Of a stretch of 64,000 nt of DNA, positions 23,571 to 31,986 are shown piece after piece. A program made the position numbers and the translations under genes. A model generated the notes under the pieces. That model saw only the letters and a program-made list of their open reading frames with translations. It made no database searches and was not told the origin of the DNA. Origin of the DNA: VRUE01 sp035318745. Its GTDB lineage: Bacteria; Actinomycetota; Thermoleophilia; Solirubrobacterales; 70-9. The DNA lies in assembly GCA_035318745.1 (NCBI GenBank), contig DATHEA010000039.1, positions 1-64,000 of the forward strand, read 5' to 3'. Each line of letters begins with the position of its first letter. The stretch's first letter is position 1.

Positions 23571-24308
23571 ATGCCAAGACTCATTCCATTCCGTCTGGCC
23601 GCCGTGTGCGCGCTGGCTTTCACCCTGGTGCTTTTGACTGCCGCGATCGCCGTGGCAAAGGTCCCCGCCGAGCTGCGCGTGGTCGGCGGCGGCAAGACCA
23701 TCGCCGAAGCGACGCTCAAAACCGGCGCCACCTCGGTGCCGACCAGCCGCAAGGCGACCTGCTTCGGCAAGGGCACTGCCGGCAGCGGCAAGACGGCGAC
23801 GATCAAAGGCGCCACCGCGCTGGGCCTGCTCGGCCAGGCGGCGAAGTCGACCAGTGCGCTGAAGCCACTGCTGCTCACCGATGCCTTCGACTTCGGCTTG
23901 GGGATCTGCGGGGTCGGCGACTTCAAGGCGACCTCGAAGCTCTCCTGGTACCTGAAGGTCAACCACAAGGATCCGGAACTGAGCGGCGATGCAGTGAAGC
24001 TCAAGGCCGGGGACGAAGTTCTCTGGGCCCTGGAGCCCTACCCCTACCCGAACGAGCTGTCGCTGGTTGCGCCCGGCGAAGCGAGTCCGGGGGTGCCGTT
24101 CGACGTCCGCGTCTTCTCCTACAGCGACAAGGGCAAGCGCAAGCCGGCCACGGGGGCGACGGTGACGGATGCGCTGACCCCGACCGATGCCGAAGGCCGG
24201 ACGACGGTGACCCTGACCGGGGCGGCCACCCTGGTCGCCATCCACGGCAAAGACATCCCGTCCAACCAGGCTGCGGTCTGCGTGAGCGGGGCGTGCCCCG
24301 CGGGTTGA
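23571..24308 (+). CDS. Secreted DUF4430-like protein, first gene under the B12 riboswitch
   Basis: A 245-aa exported protein with a signal peptide to about residue 29 (hydrophobic, then AIAVAKV). The middle resembles DUF4430, the fold equivalent to the C-terminal beta-domain of animal transcobalamins: SWYLKVNHKDPELSGDAVKLKAGDEVLWAL. The last 80 residues look like an Ig- or DUF4198-like beta sandwich (GEASPGVPFDVRVFSY, TPTDAEGRTTVTL). No lipobox or anchor is seen, so it is probably released or held by a partner. Position directly after a B12 riboswitch and before ECF genes suggests extracellular corrinoid capture. Its ATG follows the sequestered GAGGAAAGGG. Confidence 0.7.
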   Translation: MPRLIPFRLAAVCALAFTLVLLTAAIAVAKVPAELRVVGGGKTIAEATLKTGATSVPTSRKATCFGKGTAGSGKTATIKGATALGLLGQAAKSTSALKPLLLTDAFDFGLGICGVGDFKATSKLSWYLKVNHKDPELSGDAVKLKAGDEVLWALEPYPYPNELSLVAPGEASPGVPFDVRVFSYSDKGKRKPATGATVTDALTPTDAEGRTTVTLTGAATLVAIHGKDIPSNQAAVCVSGACPAG

Positions 24309-24312
24309 CCCC

Positions 24313-25233
24313 GTGAGGCGGGGCCGTGGCCCGGCGGTCGCGATCGCGCTGCTCCTTGCAGCGGCGCTCGCGGCCGCCGGCTGCGGTTTCGGGCCTGGTT
24401 CTGGGGTCGGCGAGGTTTCGCTGACGGTGACCCGGGACTACGGCTCGGAGCAGATGCAGCGGGTGGCAAGCGACGAGGCTTCGGAATCGGACACGGTGAT
24501 GCGGGTGCTCGATCGCGAAGCGGAGATCTCGACCCGCTACAGCGGCGGCTTCGTGCAGACGATCGACGGGCTCGAAGCGGACGAGCGGTTCGGCCACTCC
24601 TTCGACTGGTTCTTCTACGTCAACGGGGTCGAGTCTCCGGTGGGCGCGGCCGATTTTGCCCTGCACGGCGGTGAGGCGATCTGGTGGGACTACCGCAACT
24701 GGTCCGCTGCCCAGGGGGTCCCGGCCGTGGTCGGCTCCTGGCCGCAGCCGCTCCTCGCCGGCTACGAAGGGAAGTCGCATCCGGTGGCGCTCGAATGTCG
24801 CGGGGCAGGGGCTGCCTGCGGCGCGGTCCGGCGCAGGCTCGACGCAGCCGGCATCGCGCCGGCGGCGGGTCCGACCGACGATGCGATCCGGGTCCTGGTC
24901 GGCCCCTGGGCGCGGCTGCGGGACGACCCGGCCGCGGCGCAATTAGAGCAGGGCCCGCAGGTGAGCGGCGTCTTCGCCGACTTCACCCCGCGCGCCGGCG
25001 ACTACCAGCTGCAAGGGCTCGACGAAAGCGGCGCGCCGGCCCGCAACTTCGGCCCCAGCGCCGGCCTCGTCGCCGCCACGCGCCGCTTCGACGCGCCGCC
25101 GGTCTGGCTCGTCAGCGGCGCGACCACGAGCGGCGCACTCGCCGCCGCCGGACTGCTCGACACCATCCGGCTGCGCGACCATTACGCCGTGGCAACCGAA
25201 GGCGGCCAGGAGACGCCGTTGCCACTGCGATGA
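24313..25233 (+). CDS. DUF4430 lipoprotein, transcobalamin beta-domain-like
   Basis: A 306-aa lipoprotein. The signal ends in a lipobox (LAAAGC, about Cys23), so it is membrane-anchored. Residues about 30-135 form a good DUF4430 domain, with DTVMRVLDRE, GLEADERFGHSFDWFFYVNG and GGEAIWWDYRNW, the aromatic motif typical of transcobalamin-like C-terminal domains. The remaining 170 residues are unfamiliar; they show alternating alpha-beta segments (IRVLVGPWARLRDDP; GLVAATRRFD). GTG start, four nt after the previous stop; its stop overlaps the EcfT start. Inferred role: extracellular B12-binding component. Confidence 0.78.
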   Translation: MRRGRGPAVAIALLLAAALAAAGCGFGPGSGVGEVSLTVTRDYGSEQMQRVASDEASESDTVMRVLDREAEISTRYSGGFVQTIDGLEADERFGHSFDWFFYVNGVESPVGAADFALHGGEAIWWDYRNWSAAQGVPAVVGSWPQPLLAGYEGKSHPVALECRGAGAACGAVRRRLDAAGIAPAAGPTDDAIRVLVGPWARLRDDPAAAQLEQGPQVSGVFADFTPRAGDYQLQGLDESGAPARNFGPSAGLVAATRRFDAPPVWLVSGATTSGALAAAGLLDTIRLRDHYAVATEGGQETPLPLR

Positions 25234-26138
25234 GATCGCCCTTTGCCTACACGCCGCGACCGGGCCCGCTGCAGGTGGCTTCGCCGGGCGCCGCCGTCAC
25301 CTATCTCGGCGCCCTCGTTGCCGTCGCCTTCCTCTACTCGAACCCGCTGGTGCTGGCGGCAGTGGGGGTCGCCGCGACGCTGGCCGGCTGCACCGCCGGG
25401 GCCGGCAGCGCCGTGCGCATCGCGCTGCGGATGGGCCTGACTCTGGCTCTGCTGATCGTCGTCGTCAACGTCCTGGTCGTCGATCGCGGTGAGACCGTGC
25501 TGCTGCGGCTCGGCCAGGCGCCGCTGCTGGGCCGCGTCGACATCACCGCCGAGGCGATGGCCGAAGGCGCGATCCTGGGCCTGCGGGCGGGAGTGGCGAT
25601 GATCGCCTTCGCCGTCTACTCGGCCTGCGTCGACCCGGATCGCGTGCTGCGTGGGCTGCGCCCGGTTGCCGGGCGCTCGGCGCTGACCGCGGCGCTGATC
25701 TCCCGCCTCGTTCCCGTAGCCGTCGCCGACGCCACCCGCCTGCGCGACGCCGGCAAGCTGCGCGGACCGGCAGCAGCGCCTCTAGGCCGCGCCGCGCTCC
25801 TCCGTCGCCTGATGGCCGGCTCGCTGGACCGGGCCGTCGACGTGGCAGCGACCCTAGAGCTGCGCGGCTATGCGCTCGAACCACCTCGTCGTCACTCGCT
25901 TGTTGCAGCATTTTCCCCACTATGGGGTGGACAACCCTTCACCAAGCGGTCCAGGTACGACCGGCGCTTCTACTGTGTCGGTGTCGTAGTGCTGATCGCG
26001 GCGATTGCCGGACTGGCCCTGGGCGCGGACAGCTTCCACGCCTACCCGACTATCGAGGTAGGCCTCGGTCCCGCGACCGTAGCTTTCTCCGCGCTGATCG
26101 TCCTCTCCGGTTTTGCTCCGAGGCGGCGCGATGCCTGA
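25230..26138 (+). CDS. ecfT: ECF transporter T component (CbiQ/EcfT)
   Basis: A 302-aa integral membrane protein. Hydrophobic helices at roughly residues 22-60, 68-90 and 115-135 and a final pair near 245-300 frame a cytoplasmic domain. That domain carries the T-component coupling helices, with AALISRLVPVAVADATRLRDAG and LDRAVDVAATLELRGYAL. The A-R-G signature that normally contacts the ATPases appears as ARLRDAG and ELRGYA. It forms the energy-coupling module with the double ATPase next door. ATG overlaps the stop of the lipoprotein gene and its stop overlaps the ATPase start. Confidence 0.88.
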   Translation: MRSPFAYTPRPGPLQVASPGAAVTYLGALVAVAFLYSNPLVLAAVGVAATLAGCTAGAGSAVRIALRMGLTLALLIVVVNVLVVDRGETVLLRLGQAPLLGRVDITAEAMAEGAILGLRAGVAMIAFAVYSACVDPDRVLRGLRPVAGRSALTAALISRLVPVAVADATRLRDAGKLRGPAAAPLGRAALLRRLMAGSLDRAVDVAATLELRGYALEPPRRHSLVAAFSPLWGGQPFTKRSRYDRRFYCVGVVVLIAAIAGLALGADSFHAYPTIEVGLGPATVAFSALIVLSGFAPRRRDA

Positions 26139-27861
26139 GCTTTCCACCCCGCCACGCGCCGCACCGGCCCTTGCGATCGAGCGCCTTTCGTATTTCTATC
26201 CCTCCGCTGCGCGCATCCGACATTCACCACACCAGGAGGGGGTGAATGTCGGATGCGCGCTTCGCGACGTCTCGCTGACCTTGGCCCCGGGCGAATTCGC
26301 CCTCCTGGCCGGACGCTCCGCTTGCGGCAAGACGACCCTGCTGCGCGCGGCCTGCGGCCTGGTGCCGCACTTCCACGGTGGCGAGATCGAGGGCAGCGTT
26401 CATGTAGCTGGGATAGACGCGATTGCAAGCGGTCCGGGAGAGCTGGCCGCCGCGGTCGGCTACGTGGCCCAGGACCCGGAGACCCAGATCGTCTCGACCA
26501 CCGTAGCCGCGGAGATCGAGCTGCCGCTAGAGATGCGTGGCGACCCACCGGCGTCCCGGGCCCGCGCCGTCGAGGAGGTGGCCCTGGCCCTTGCGATCCC
26601 ACACCTGCTTGGCCGCACGGTGGACACCCTCTCTGGAGGGGAGCTCCAACGAGTCGCCCTTGCTGCAGCGCTGGTCACCCGCCCCAAACTGGTCCTCTTA
26701 GACGAGCCCACGTCCCAGCTCGACCCCGTAGCGGGCGACGAGTTGATCTGGCTCTTACGCCGCTTGAACGAGGAGTGGGGCGTAACGATCCTCCTCGCCG
26801 AGCACCGCCTAGAGCGCTGCCTGGCCGCCGCCGATCGAGTGATTGCCATGGACTCGGGATCCGTCTCCTTCGACGGCTCTCCGAGAGACTTCCTGGCTTG
26901 GGCACAACAAGCCGACATCGCCCTGGAGACCCCAGCCGCGCGTCTCTTCTCGCTCGTGGGAATAGAGCCCCTTCCCGTCGGCGTTCGCGATGCCCGCAGC
27001 ATCCTCCGAGACAAAGGAGTCGCTCAGGGACGGAGGGACGGGGGTCCCCCGGCAGAAACTTGTGAGCCGGTGGGATCAGCGCCCCCGCCAAGCGCCGAGC
27101 GCGGGTTTCGGACGGGGGACCCCCGTCCCTCCGCACCCGCCGAAGTACGCAACCTCTGGGTAGAGCTGTACCAAGGAGACGAGCCCCACGACGTGCTGAA
27201 GGGCATCGACCTGAAGATCGACCGCAGCGAACGCGTAGCTCTCATGGGTCGCAACGGTGCGGGCAAGAGCACGCTGCTGCGAACGCTGGCGGGTCTCATC
27301 GAGCCGGTGCGAGGGAAGCAGGAGGTCTCTGGCGGGATTGCGCTACTGACGCAGAATCCCAGCGACTACCTGGTTCGCGAGCGGGTCGGTGACGAGCTGC
27401 CGGGCGACGAGGGCCTGGCGGCCTTGCGGATCGTCGGGTTGGAGTACAAGGTCGACTCCGACCCGCGCGACCTCTCCGGGGGCGAGCGGCAGCGGCTGGC
27501 GCTGGCGATTGCGCTGGCCGGCCGCATGGACGGCGATGAGATGCCCGGCCTTGTCGCTCTCGACGAGCCGACGAGGGGCATGGACCGGGCTCGCCGGCAG
27601 GACCTGGTTGAGCTGATCGAGGGATTGGCCGGTCGCGGCGCGGGCGTCGTAGTCGCCACCCATGACGTCGAGTTCGCCTCAGCTTTTGCGGAACGGGTGG
27701 CGCTGATGGGCGACGGGGTCGTGATCGCCGACGGCAGCGCCGCCGAGATCCTCTCCGGTGGTTGGTACTTCGCCACCGAGGTCGCGCGCATCCTCGACCT
27801 GCCCGGCGTGATCACCCCCGAGCAGGGCGCCATCAGCCTCGACCGGGAGCACCCGGGATGA
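26131..27861 (+). CDS. ecfA: Fused double ATPase of the ECF module (EcfA-EcfA')
   Basis: A 576-aa protein with two ABC ATPase domains. Domain 1: A-loop YFYP, Walker A GRSACGKTTLL, Q-loop VAQDPETQ, signature LSGGELQR, Walker B LVLLDEPTSQLD. Domain 2: GRNGAGKSTLL, LLTQNPSDYL, LSGGERQR, LVALDEPTRGMD, THDVEF. Two in-frame palindromic DNA insertions are visible: one adds about 16 residues just after the domain-1 A-loop (26209-26260), and the other forms most of the linker between domains (27031-27133). Both sites are tolerated loops. It drives cobalamin import with EcfT and the S component. Start and stop overlap neighbours. Confidence 0.9.
   Translation: MPELSTPPRAAPALAIERLSYFYPSAARIRHSPHQEGVNVGCALRDVSLTLAPGEFALLAGRSACGKTTLLRAACGLVPHFHGGEIEGSVHVAGIDAIASGPGELAAAVGYVAQDPETQIVSTTVAAEIELPLEMRGDPPASRARAVEEVALALAIPHLLGRTVDTLSGGELQRVALAAALVTRPKLVLLDEPTSQLDPVAGDELIWLLRRLNEEWGVTILLAEHRLERCLAAADRVIAMDSGSVSFDGSPRDFLAWAQQADIALETPAARLFSLVGIEPLPVGVRDARSILRDKGVAQGRRDGGPPAETCEPVGSAPPPSAERGFRTGDPRPSAPAEVRNLWVELYQGDEPHDVLKGIDLKIDRSERVALMGRNGAGKSTLLRTLAGLIEPVRGKQEVSGGIALLTQNPSDYLVRERVGDELPGDEGLAALRIVGLEYKVDSDPRDLSGGERQRLALAIALAGRMDGDEMPGLVALDEPTRGMDRARRQDLVELIEGLAGRGAGVVVATHDVEFASAFAERVALMGDGVVIADGSAAEILSGGWYFATEVARILDLPGVITPEQGAISLDREHPG
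26209..26260. repeat. In-frame palindromic insertion in ecfA (domain 1)
   Basis: Arms 26209-26228 and 26241-26260 are a perfect 20-bp inverted repeat around a 12-nt spacer. The sequence is translated through as ARIRHSPHQEGVNVGCA, between the A-loop YFYP and the first core strand ALRDVSLTL, where ABC ATPases normally have only a few residues. The reading frame is preserved. Confidence 0.8.
27031..27133. repeat. In-frame palindromic insertion in ecfA (interdomain linker)
   Basis: Arms 27031-27050 and 27114-27133 are a perfect 20-bp GC-rich inverted repeat. Further pairing inside (GAAAC at 27055-27059 with GTTTC at 27105-27109) extends the stem past a 4-by-4 internal loop. The enclosed 40-odd nt have no frame interruption. 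The encoded Pro/Gly-rich stretch joins the two ATPase domains. Confidence 0.78.
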
Positions 27862-29732
27862 GCTGGGAGCTGGCCAGCTTCCTCATCCTCGGCGCCGCCC
27901 TGCTCGGCGGCTTCGCCTGGTATGAGCGCTCGCGGCCGACCTCGCAGGTCGTCGCCCTGGTTGCCGCCCTCGCGGCGCTCGCCATCGCCGGCCGGCTCGC
28001 CTTCGCCGCTCTGCCCAACGTCAAGCCGACCACCGACATCGTCATCTTTGCCGGCTATGCGCTCGGCCCGGCGCCCGGGTTCGCGGTCGGCGGCCTCGCC
28101 GCGCTCGTCTCCAACTTCTGGTTCGGGCAGGGTCCCTGGACCCCGTGGCAGATGGCGGGCTGGGGGATGTGCGGGATCCTGGGCGCCGGCCTGGCAGTCG
28201 TGCGCCCGCGTGCGGGACGCCTCACCCTGGCCGTCGTCTGTGCCCTGGCCGGCATCGCTTACGGCGCTCTGCTGAACTTCTCCTTGATGGCGACCTACGG
28301 AGGCGACCTCTCATGGCAGCGTTTCCTTGCCCTGGAGTCCCGTGCCGTGCCCTTCGACGCTGCCCACGCGATCGGCAACGCCGCCCTCGCGCTGGTCGCC
28401 GGCCCGGCGATGATCCGGATGCTGGTCCGCTTCCGCGAGCGGTTCGAGTGGCACGCCCCGGCCGTGGCCTCGGTGCTGCTGCTGGCGCTTGCACTGGCCA
28501 GTGTGCTTCCGGCCCGCGCGCAGGCCTCTGAAACGAGCCGCGCCGCCGAGTGGCTGGTCGCGGCGCAGAACGCCGACGGTGGTTGGGGATCTGCGCCCGG
28601 CCACAATTCGGCCACGGATATGACCGCCTGGGCGACGCTGGGCCTCGAGGCATCCGGGCGCAACCCGCTCGACATCTCCAGTGGCGGCCACAACCCGGTC
28701 GGCTACCTGAGCAGCCACGTCGACGAGCTGAGCAGCCCCGGCGACTACGCCCGTACGATCCTCGCCCTCGAGGCTGCCGGCGTCGACCCTCATGACTTCG
28801 GCGGTCATGACCTGGTCTCGGCGCTGGCCGAGCAGCGCCGCAACAACGGCTCCTACGAAGGCTGGCCGGGATCGACGGCCTTCGCGGTGATCGCGCTGCG
28901 GGCCGGGGGTGGGGGTGGCATCGACCAGTCGATCTCCTGGCTTGCCAAGGTCCAGAACGGCGATGGCGGCTGGGGTGACGTGCCCGGCTCGCCTAGCACC
29001 GCCGACGGCACCGGCGCCGCGATGCAGGCGATGCCCGACAGCAGCGTCGCCAAGCACGGGCTCGGCTACCTGCGCAATGCCCAGCGGCCCAGCGGCGGCT
29101 TCCCAATTGGCGCCTCCGGCGCGGTCAACGCCCAGTCGACCGCCTGGGCCGTGCAGGGGATGGTGGCGGTGGGCACCGACCCCGCCTCGGTGCACGAGCG
29201 GGGCAAGAGCCCGCTCGAATATCTCGCCGCCCGGCAGGACGCCGACGGCCACTACCGCTACTCGGCGTCGAGCGATCAGACGCCCGTCTGGGTCACCGGC
29301 CAGGTGCTGGCGGCAACTGCCGGCGACTCCTTTCCGGTGTCTCCGGTCCCGCGCGCCGCGCCCACCCCGCCGCCCAGCGGTGAACTGGGCTCGGCGACCC
29401 CGGTGGTGCCGGCGCCCAGCGACTCGGCCCAGGAACTGCTCGAATCGCTCAATCAGACGGGCAGCGCCGGCAGCGCCCCGCAGGCCGGCGGCGGCAGCAG
29501 TCCCTCGACCAGGCCGCCGGCAAAGGGAGGCGGCATCGTTCCGGGCCTTCCGCAGGGAGCCATCCCCGAGGGCGAGGAAGCGGAATCGGCTCCCGCCGAG
29601 TCGGCGGCGCCTCCCTTCGAAGCAGGCGACAACCCCGGCCCCAAGCCCTGGGCACCCCTCGGCATCGGCCTTGCAGCCGCCGGCGTAGCCCTCGGCAGCG
29701 TACTCTTTCTGGGCCGCCGTTTCAGCTGGTAG
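27858..29732 (+). CDS. ECF S component fused to an alpha/alpha-toroid domain
   Basis: A 624-aa fusion. Residues 1 to about 225 carry six hydrophobic helices typical of ECF S components, including the FAGYALGPAPGFAVGGLAALVSNF segment and GMCGILGAGLA. A seventh helix (VLLLALALASVLPARAQA) leads outside. Residues about 230-500 contain prenyltransferase/squalene-cyclase-like repeats (WLVAAQNADGGWG, WLAKVQNGDGGWG, YLRNAQRPSGGFP, YLAARQDADGHY). That is the alpha/alpha barrel also used by animal intrinsic factor and transcobalamin N-domains. A Pro/Gly/Ser linker and a C-terminal membrane helix (LGIGLAAAGVALGSVLFLG) complete it. With the B12 riboswitch upstream, it probably captures and admits cobalamin. 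Confidence 0.82.
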   Translation: MSWELASFLILGAALLGGFAWYERSRPTSQVVALVAALAALAIAGRLAFAALPNVKPTTDIVIFAGYALGPAPGFAVGGLAALVSNFWFGQGPWTPWQMAGWGMCGILGAGLAVVRPRAGRLTLAVVCALAGIAYGALLNFSLMATYGGDLSWQRFLALESRAVPFDAAHAIGNAALALVAGPAMIRMLVRFRERFEWHAPAVASVLLLALALASVLPARAQASETSRAAEWLVAAQNADGGWGSAPGHNSATDMTAWATLGLEASGRNPLDISSGGHNPVGYLSSHVDELSSPGDYARTILALEAAGVDPHDFGGHDLVSALAEQRRNNGSYEGWPGSTAFAVIALRAGGGGGIDQSISWLAKVQNGDGGWGDVPGSPSTADGTGAAMQAMPDSSVAKHGLGYLRNAQRPSGGFPIGASGAVNAQSTAWAVQGMVAVGTDPASVHERGKSPLEYLAARQDADGHYRYSASSDQTPVWVTGQVLAATAGDSFPVSPVPRAAPTPPPSGELGSATPVVPAPSDSAQELLESLNQTGSAGSAPQAGGGSSPSTRPPAKGGGIVPGLPQGAIPEGEEAESAPAESAAPPFEAGDNPGPKPWAPLGIGLAAAGVALGSVLFLGRRFSW

Positions 29733-29755
29733 CCGGCGGGCTATACGCTCGCGAG

Positions 29756-30265
29756 ATGGACGTCGAGACCGCGATTCGCACTCGCCGCACCCACAAGGCC
29801 TTCGGGCCGGAGGCGCTCTCACGCGAACAGATCGAGGAGCTGCTCGAGCTGGCGCGCTGGGCGCCGAATCACAACCTGACCGCGCCCTGGCGCTTTCGCG
29901 TCGTCGGGCCGGGGGCGCTGGTGCGGTTGAAGGAGGCGGCCGGACCCGAGGGCGCAGCCAAGCTCGACCGCGCTCCGACGCTCATCGTCGTCTCCTGCGT
30001 GCTCTCAGGCGACCCGGTCCAAGACGAGGAGGATCTGCACACGGCCGCCGTCGCCTCCTACATCGTCCTGCTTGCCGCCCACGCCCGCGGCCTCGCCGGT
30101 TACTGGCGCACGCCCGGCCTGCTGCGCTCGGCCGAGGGCCGCGCCGCCGTCGGCCTGCCCGAAGGCGAGCGCTTCGTCGGTCTCCTCCACCTCGGCCGAC
30201 AGCGACAGGAAAAAGAGCCGCCGGAGCGCCCGCCGGTGGCCCAGACGACCACCTATCTCGACTGA
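29756..30265 (+). CDS. Nitroreductase-family protein
   Basis: A 169-aa FMN-dependent nitroreductase-type protein. The N-terminal pattern IRTRRTHKAFGPEALSREQIEELLELARWAPNHNLTAPWRF is characteristic: an RxSxR-like phosphate site as RTRRT and the PNHNLTAPW cofactor loop. A short helical centre and a final FVGLLHLG strand follow. Substrate unknown. A TATACG hexamer is 10 nt before the ATG. It follows the B12 transporter but has its own promoter-like element; it is too short and lacks BluB features, so a role in lower-ligand synthesis is not supported. Confidence 0.85.
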   Translation: MDVETAIRTRRTHKAFGPEALSREQIEELLELARWAPNHNLTAPWRFRVVGPGALVRLKEAAGPEGAAKLDRAPTLIVVSCVLSGDPVQDEEDLHTAAVASYIVLLAAHARGLAGYWRTPGLLRSAEGRAAVGLPEGERFVGLLHLGRQRQEKEPPERPPVAQTTTYLD

Positions 30266-30275
30266 TGGTCGCCCG

Positions 30276-31970
30276 ATGCTGACGCGTGCCGCAGCCCTGG
30301 AGGAGATCGCCGGCCGGCGCTTCGAGGTGGTCGTGATCGGCGGCGGCATCACCGGCGCCGGGGTCGCCCTCGACGCTGCCTCGCGCGGCTACTCGGTTGC
30401 GCTGCTGGAGCGCGGCGACTACGCCGTCGGCACCTCCAGCCGCTCCTCGAAGATGGTCCACGGCGGCCTTCGCTACCTGCAGAACTTCGACCTCGGCCTG
30501 GTCCGCGAGGCGCTGCTGGAGCGCCAGCTGATGGTGCAGCTGGCGCCGCACCTCGTCTACCCGACGCCGTTCCTCGTCCCCTCCTTCGCCGAGGAGCGGC
30601 GCGACCGCAAACTCGGCATGGGGCTCAACATGTACGACGTGATGGCGACCACGCGGGTCGGCCGCAGCCGTCGCGAGATGCGCTCCTCCAAGGACGAGGA
30701 CGCGGATTTCTACTGGTCGCCCGACCGCCACCGCACGATCGACCGCGAAGAGGTCCTGGAGATGGTGCCCGCGTTGGAGTCGCGCGACCCGGGTGGCGCC
30801 TACCTCTTCTACGACTGCCAGACCGACGACGTGCGGCTGGTGCTGACGATTCTCGGCGAGGCGGAGCGCTTCGGCGCGGTGATGCTGAACGGCGCCGAGG
30901 TGACCGAGGTGCTGACGCACGACGGTCGCGCAGTCGGCGTCGCCGCGGTCGAGGCGGAGTCGGGTGAGCGCTTCGAGGTCGAGGCCGGGAGCGTCGTCAA
31001 CGCGACCGGCGTCTGGGCCGACCGGATCGGCGCCGAGGTGGCCGACGAGGAGGACGTGCCGCGGATCTCACCAAGCCGCGGCACCCACGTCCTGCTCGAC
31101 CGCGACGACCTCTCCACCGGCAGCGCCGCTTGCATCGTCCCCGCCGGCGAGGGCCGCCACATCTTCGCGCTTCCCTGGTACGGCAGGACGCTGATCGGCA
31201 CCACCGACAACGATTACGAGGGCGACATCGACCACCCCCGGCCGGGCGAGGGCGACGTCAAGTACCTGCTCGATGCGGTCAACGCCTTCTTCGGCATTTC
31301 CCTGAGCGACTCCGATCTGGTTGGCGCCTACGCCGGCGTGCGACCGTTGCTCTCCACCGGCGATCCGAAGAAGTCGGTCGACATCTCGCGCAAAGCCGAG
31401 CTGTATGAGACCTCGTCGGGGATGCTGACGATCACCGGCGGCAAGCTCACCACCTGGAGGCGGATGGCGAAGCAGACGGTCGATCGTCTGGTCGAGCGCG
31501 AGGGCCGCGAGGCACCCTGCCACACGGCGGAGATCCCGCTTGGCATGGAGGCACGGCCGGAGGATCTGGAGGCGCCGGAGGGAGTGGGGGAGGCGACCAT
31601 CGCCCAGCTCAAGTTCCGCTACGGACACGCGACGCGGGCCGTGCTGCGCCTCGCCCGCGAGGAGCCGAAGCTGGCGGCGCCGATCGTCCCCGGCCGACCC
31701 GACCTGCTGGCCGAGGTGGCGATCGCGGCGCGGCTCGAGCAGGCGCGCTGCGTCGCCGACGTGCTCCTGCGCCGCACCCGGCTCGGGCTCCTGGCGGCGC
31801 CACAGCTGCGCGGTACCGACGCGGCCCGCTCGGTTGCCGCTGTCCTCGGCGAGGAGCTCGGCTGGTCGCGGCGGCAGGTCAAGCGCGAGGCCGAGGCCTG
31901 GCCGGCGGCACTCGCCGAGGCGGGCACCGACGCCGCGGCAGCCGGAAGTGCATCGCGACGGCCCGGTTGA
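30276..31970 (+). CDS. glpD: Glycerol-3-phosphate dehydrogenase
   Basis: A 564-aa FAD-dependent sn-glycerol-3-phosphate dehydrogenase, which oxidises glycerol-3-phosphate to dihydroxyacetone phosphate at the membrane and passes electrons to quinone. VVVIGGGITGAGVALDAASRGYSVALLE is the FAD motif; SSKMVHGGLRYLQ, NATGVWAD and the substrate-loop TDNDYEGD follow, with the C-terminal helical domain carrying RYGH. Full length for the family. The ATG at 30276 lies 10 nt after the nitroreductase stop. No glycerol kinase or facilitator gene is adjacent. GTSSRSS fits the usual flavin-contact block. Confidence 0.93.
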   Translation: MLTRAAALEEIAGRRFEVVVIGGGITGAGVALDAASRGYSVALLERGDYAVGTSSRSSKMVHGGLRYLQNFDLGLVREALLERQLMVQLAPHLVYPTPFLVPSFAEERRDRKLGMGLNMYDVMATTRVGRSRREMRSSKDEDADFYWSPDRHRTIDREEVLEMVPALESRDPGGAYLFYDCQTDDVRLVLTILGEAERFGAVMLNGAEVTEVLTHDGRAVGVAAVEAESGERFEVEAGSVVNATGVWADRIGAEVADEEDVPRISPSRGTHVLLDRDDLSTGSAACIVPAGEGRHIFALPWYGRTLIGTTDNDYEGDIDHPRPGEGDVKYLLDAVNAFFGISLSDSDLVGAYAGVRPLLSTGDPKKSVDISRKAELYETSSGMLTITGGKLTTWRRMAKQTVDRLVEREGREAPCHTAEIPLGMEARPEDLEAPEGVGEATIAQLKFRYGHATRAVLRLAREEPKLAAPIVPGRPDLLAEVAIAARLEQARCVADVLLRRTRLGLLAAPQLRGTDAARSVAAVLGEELGWSRRQVKREAEAWPAALAEAGTDAAAAGSASRRPG

Positions 31971-31986
31971 ATAGCCTGCAACCACG

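Noticed and set aside
29756..30265. BluB (lower-ligand synthase of B12) for the nitroreductase beside the B12 operon
   Set aside because: It lacks BluB-type motifs and is shorter than that enzyme. Adjacency to the transporter is not enough.
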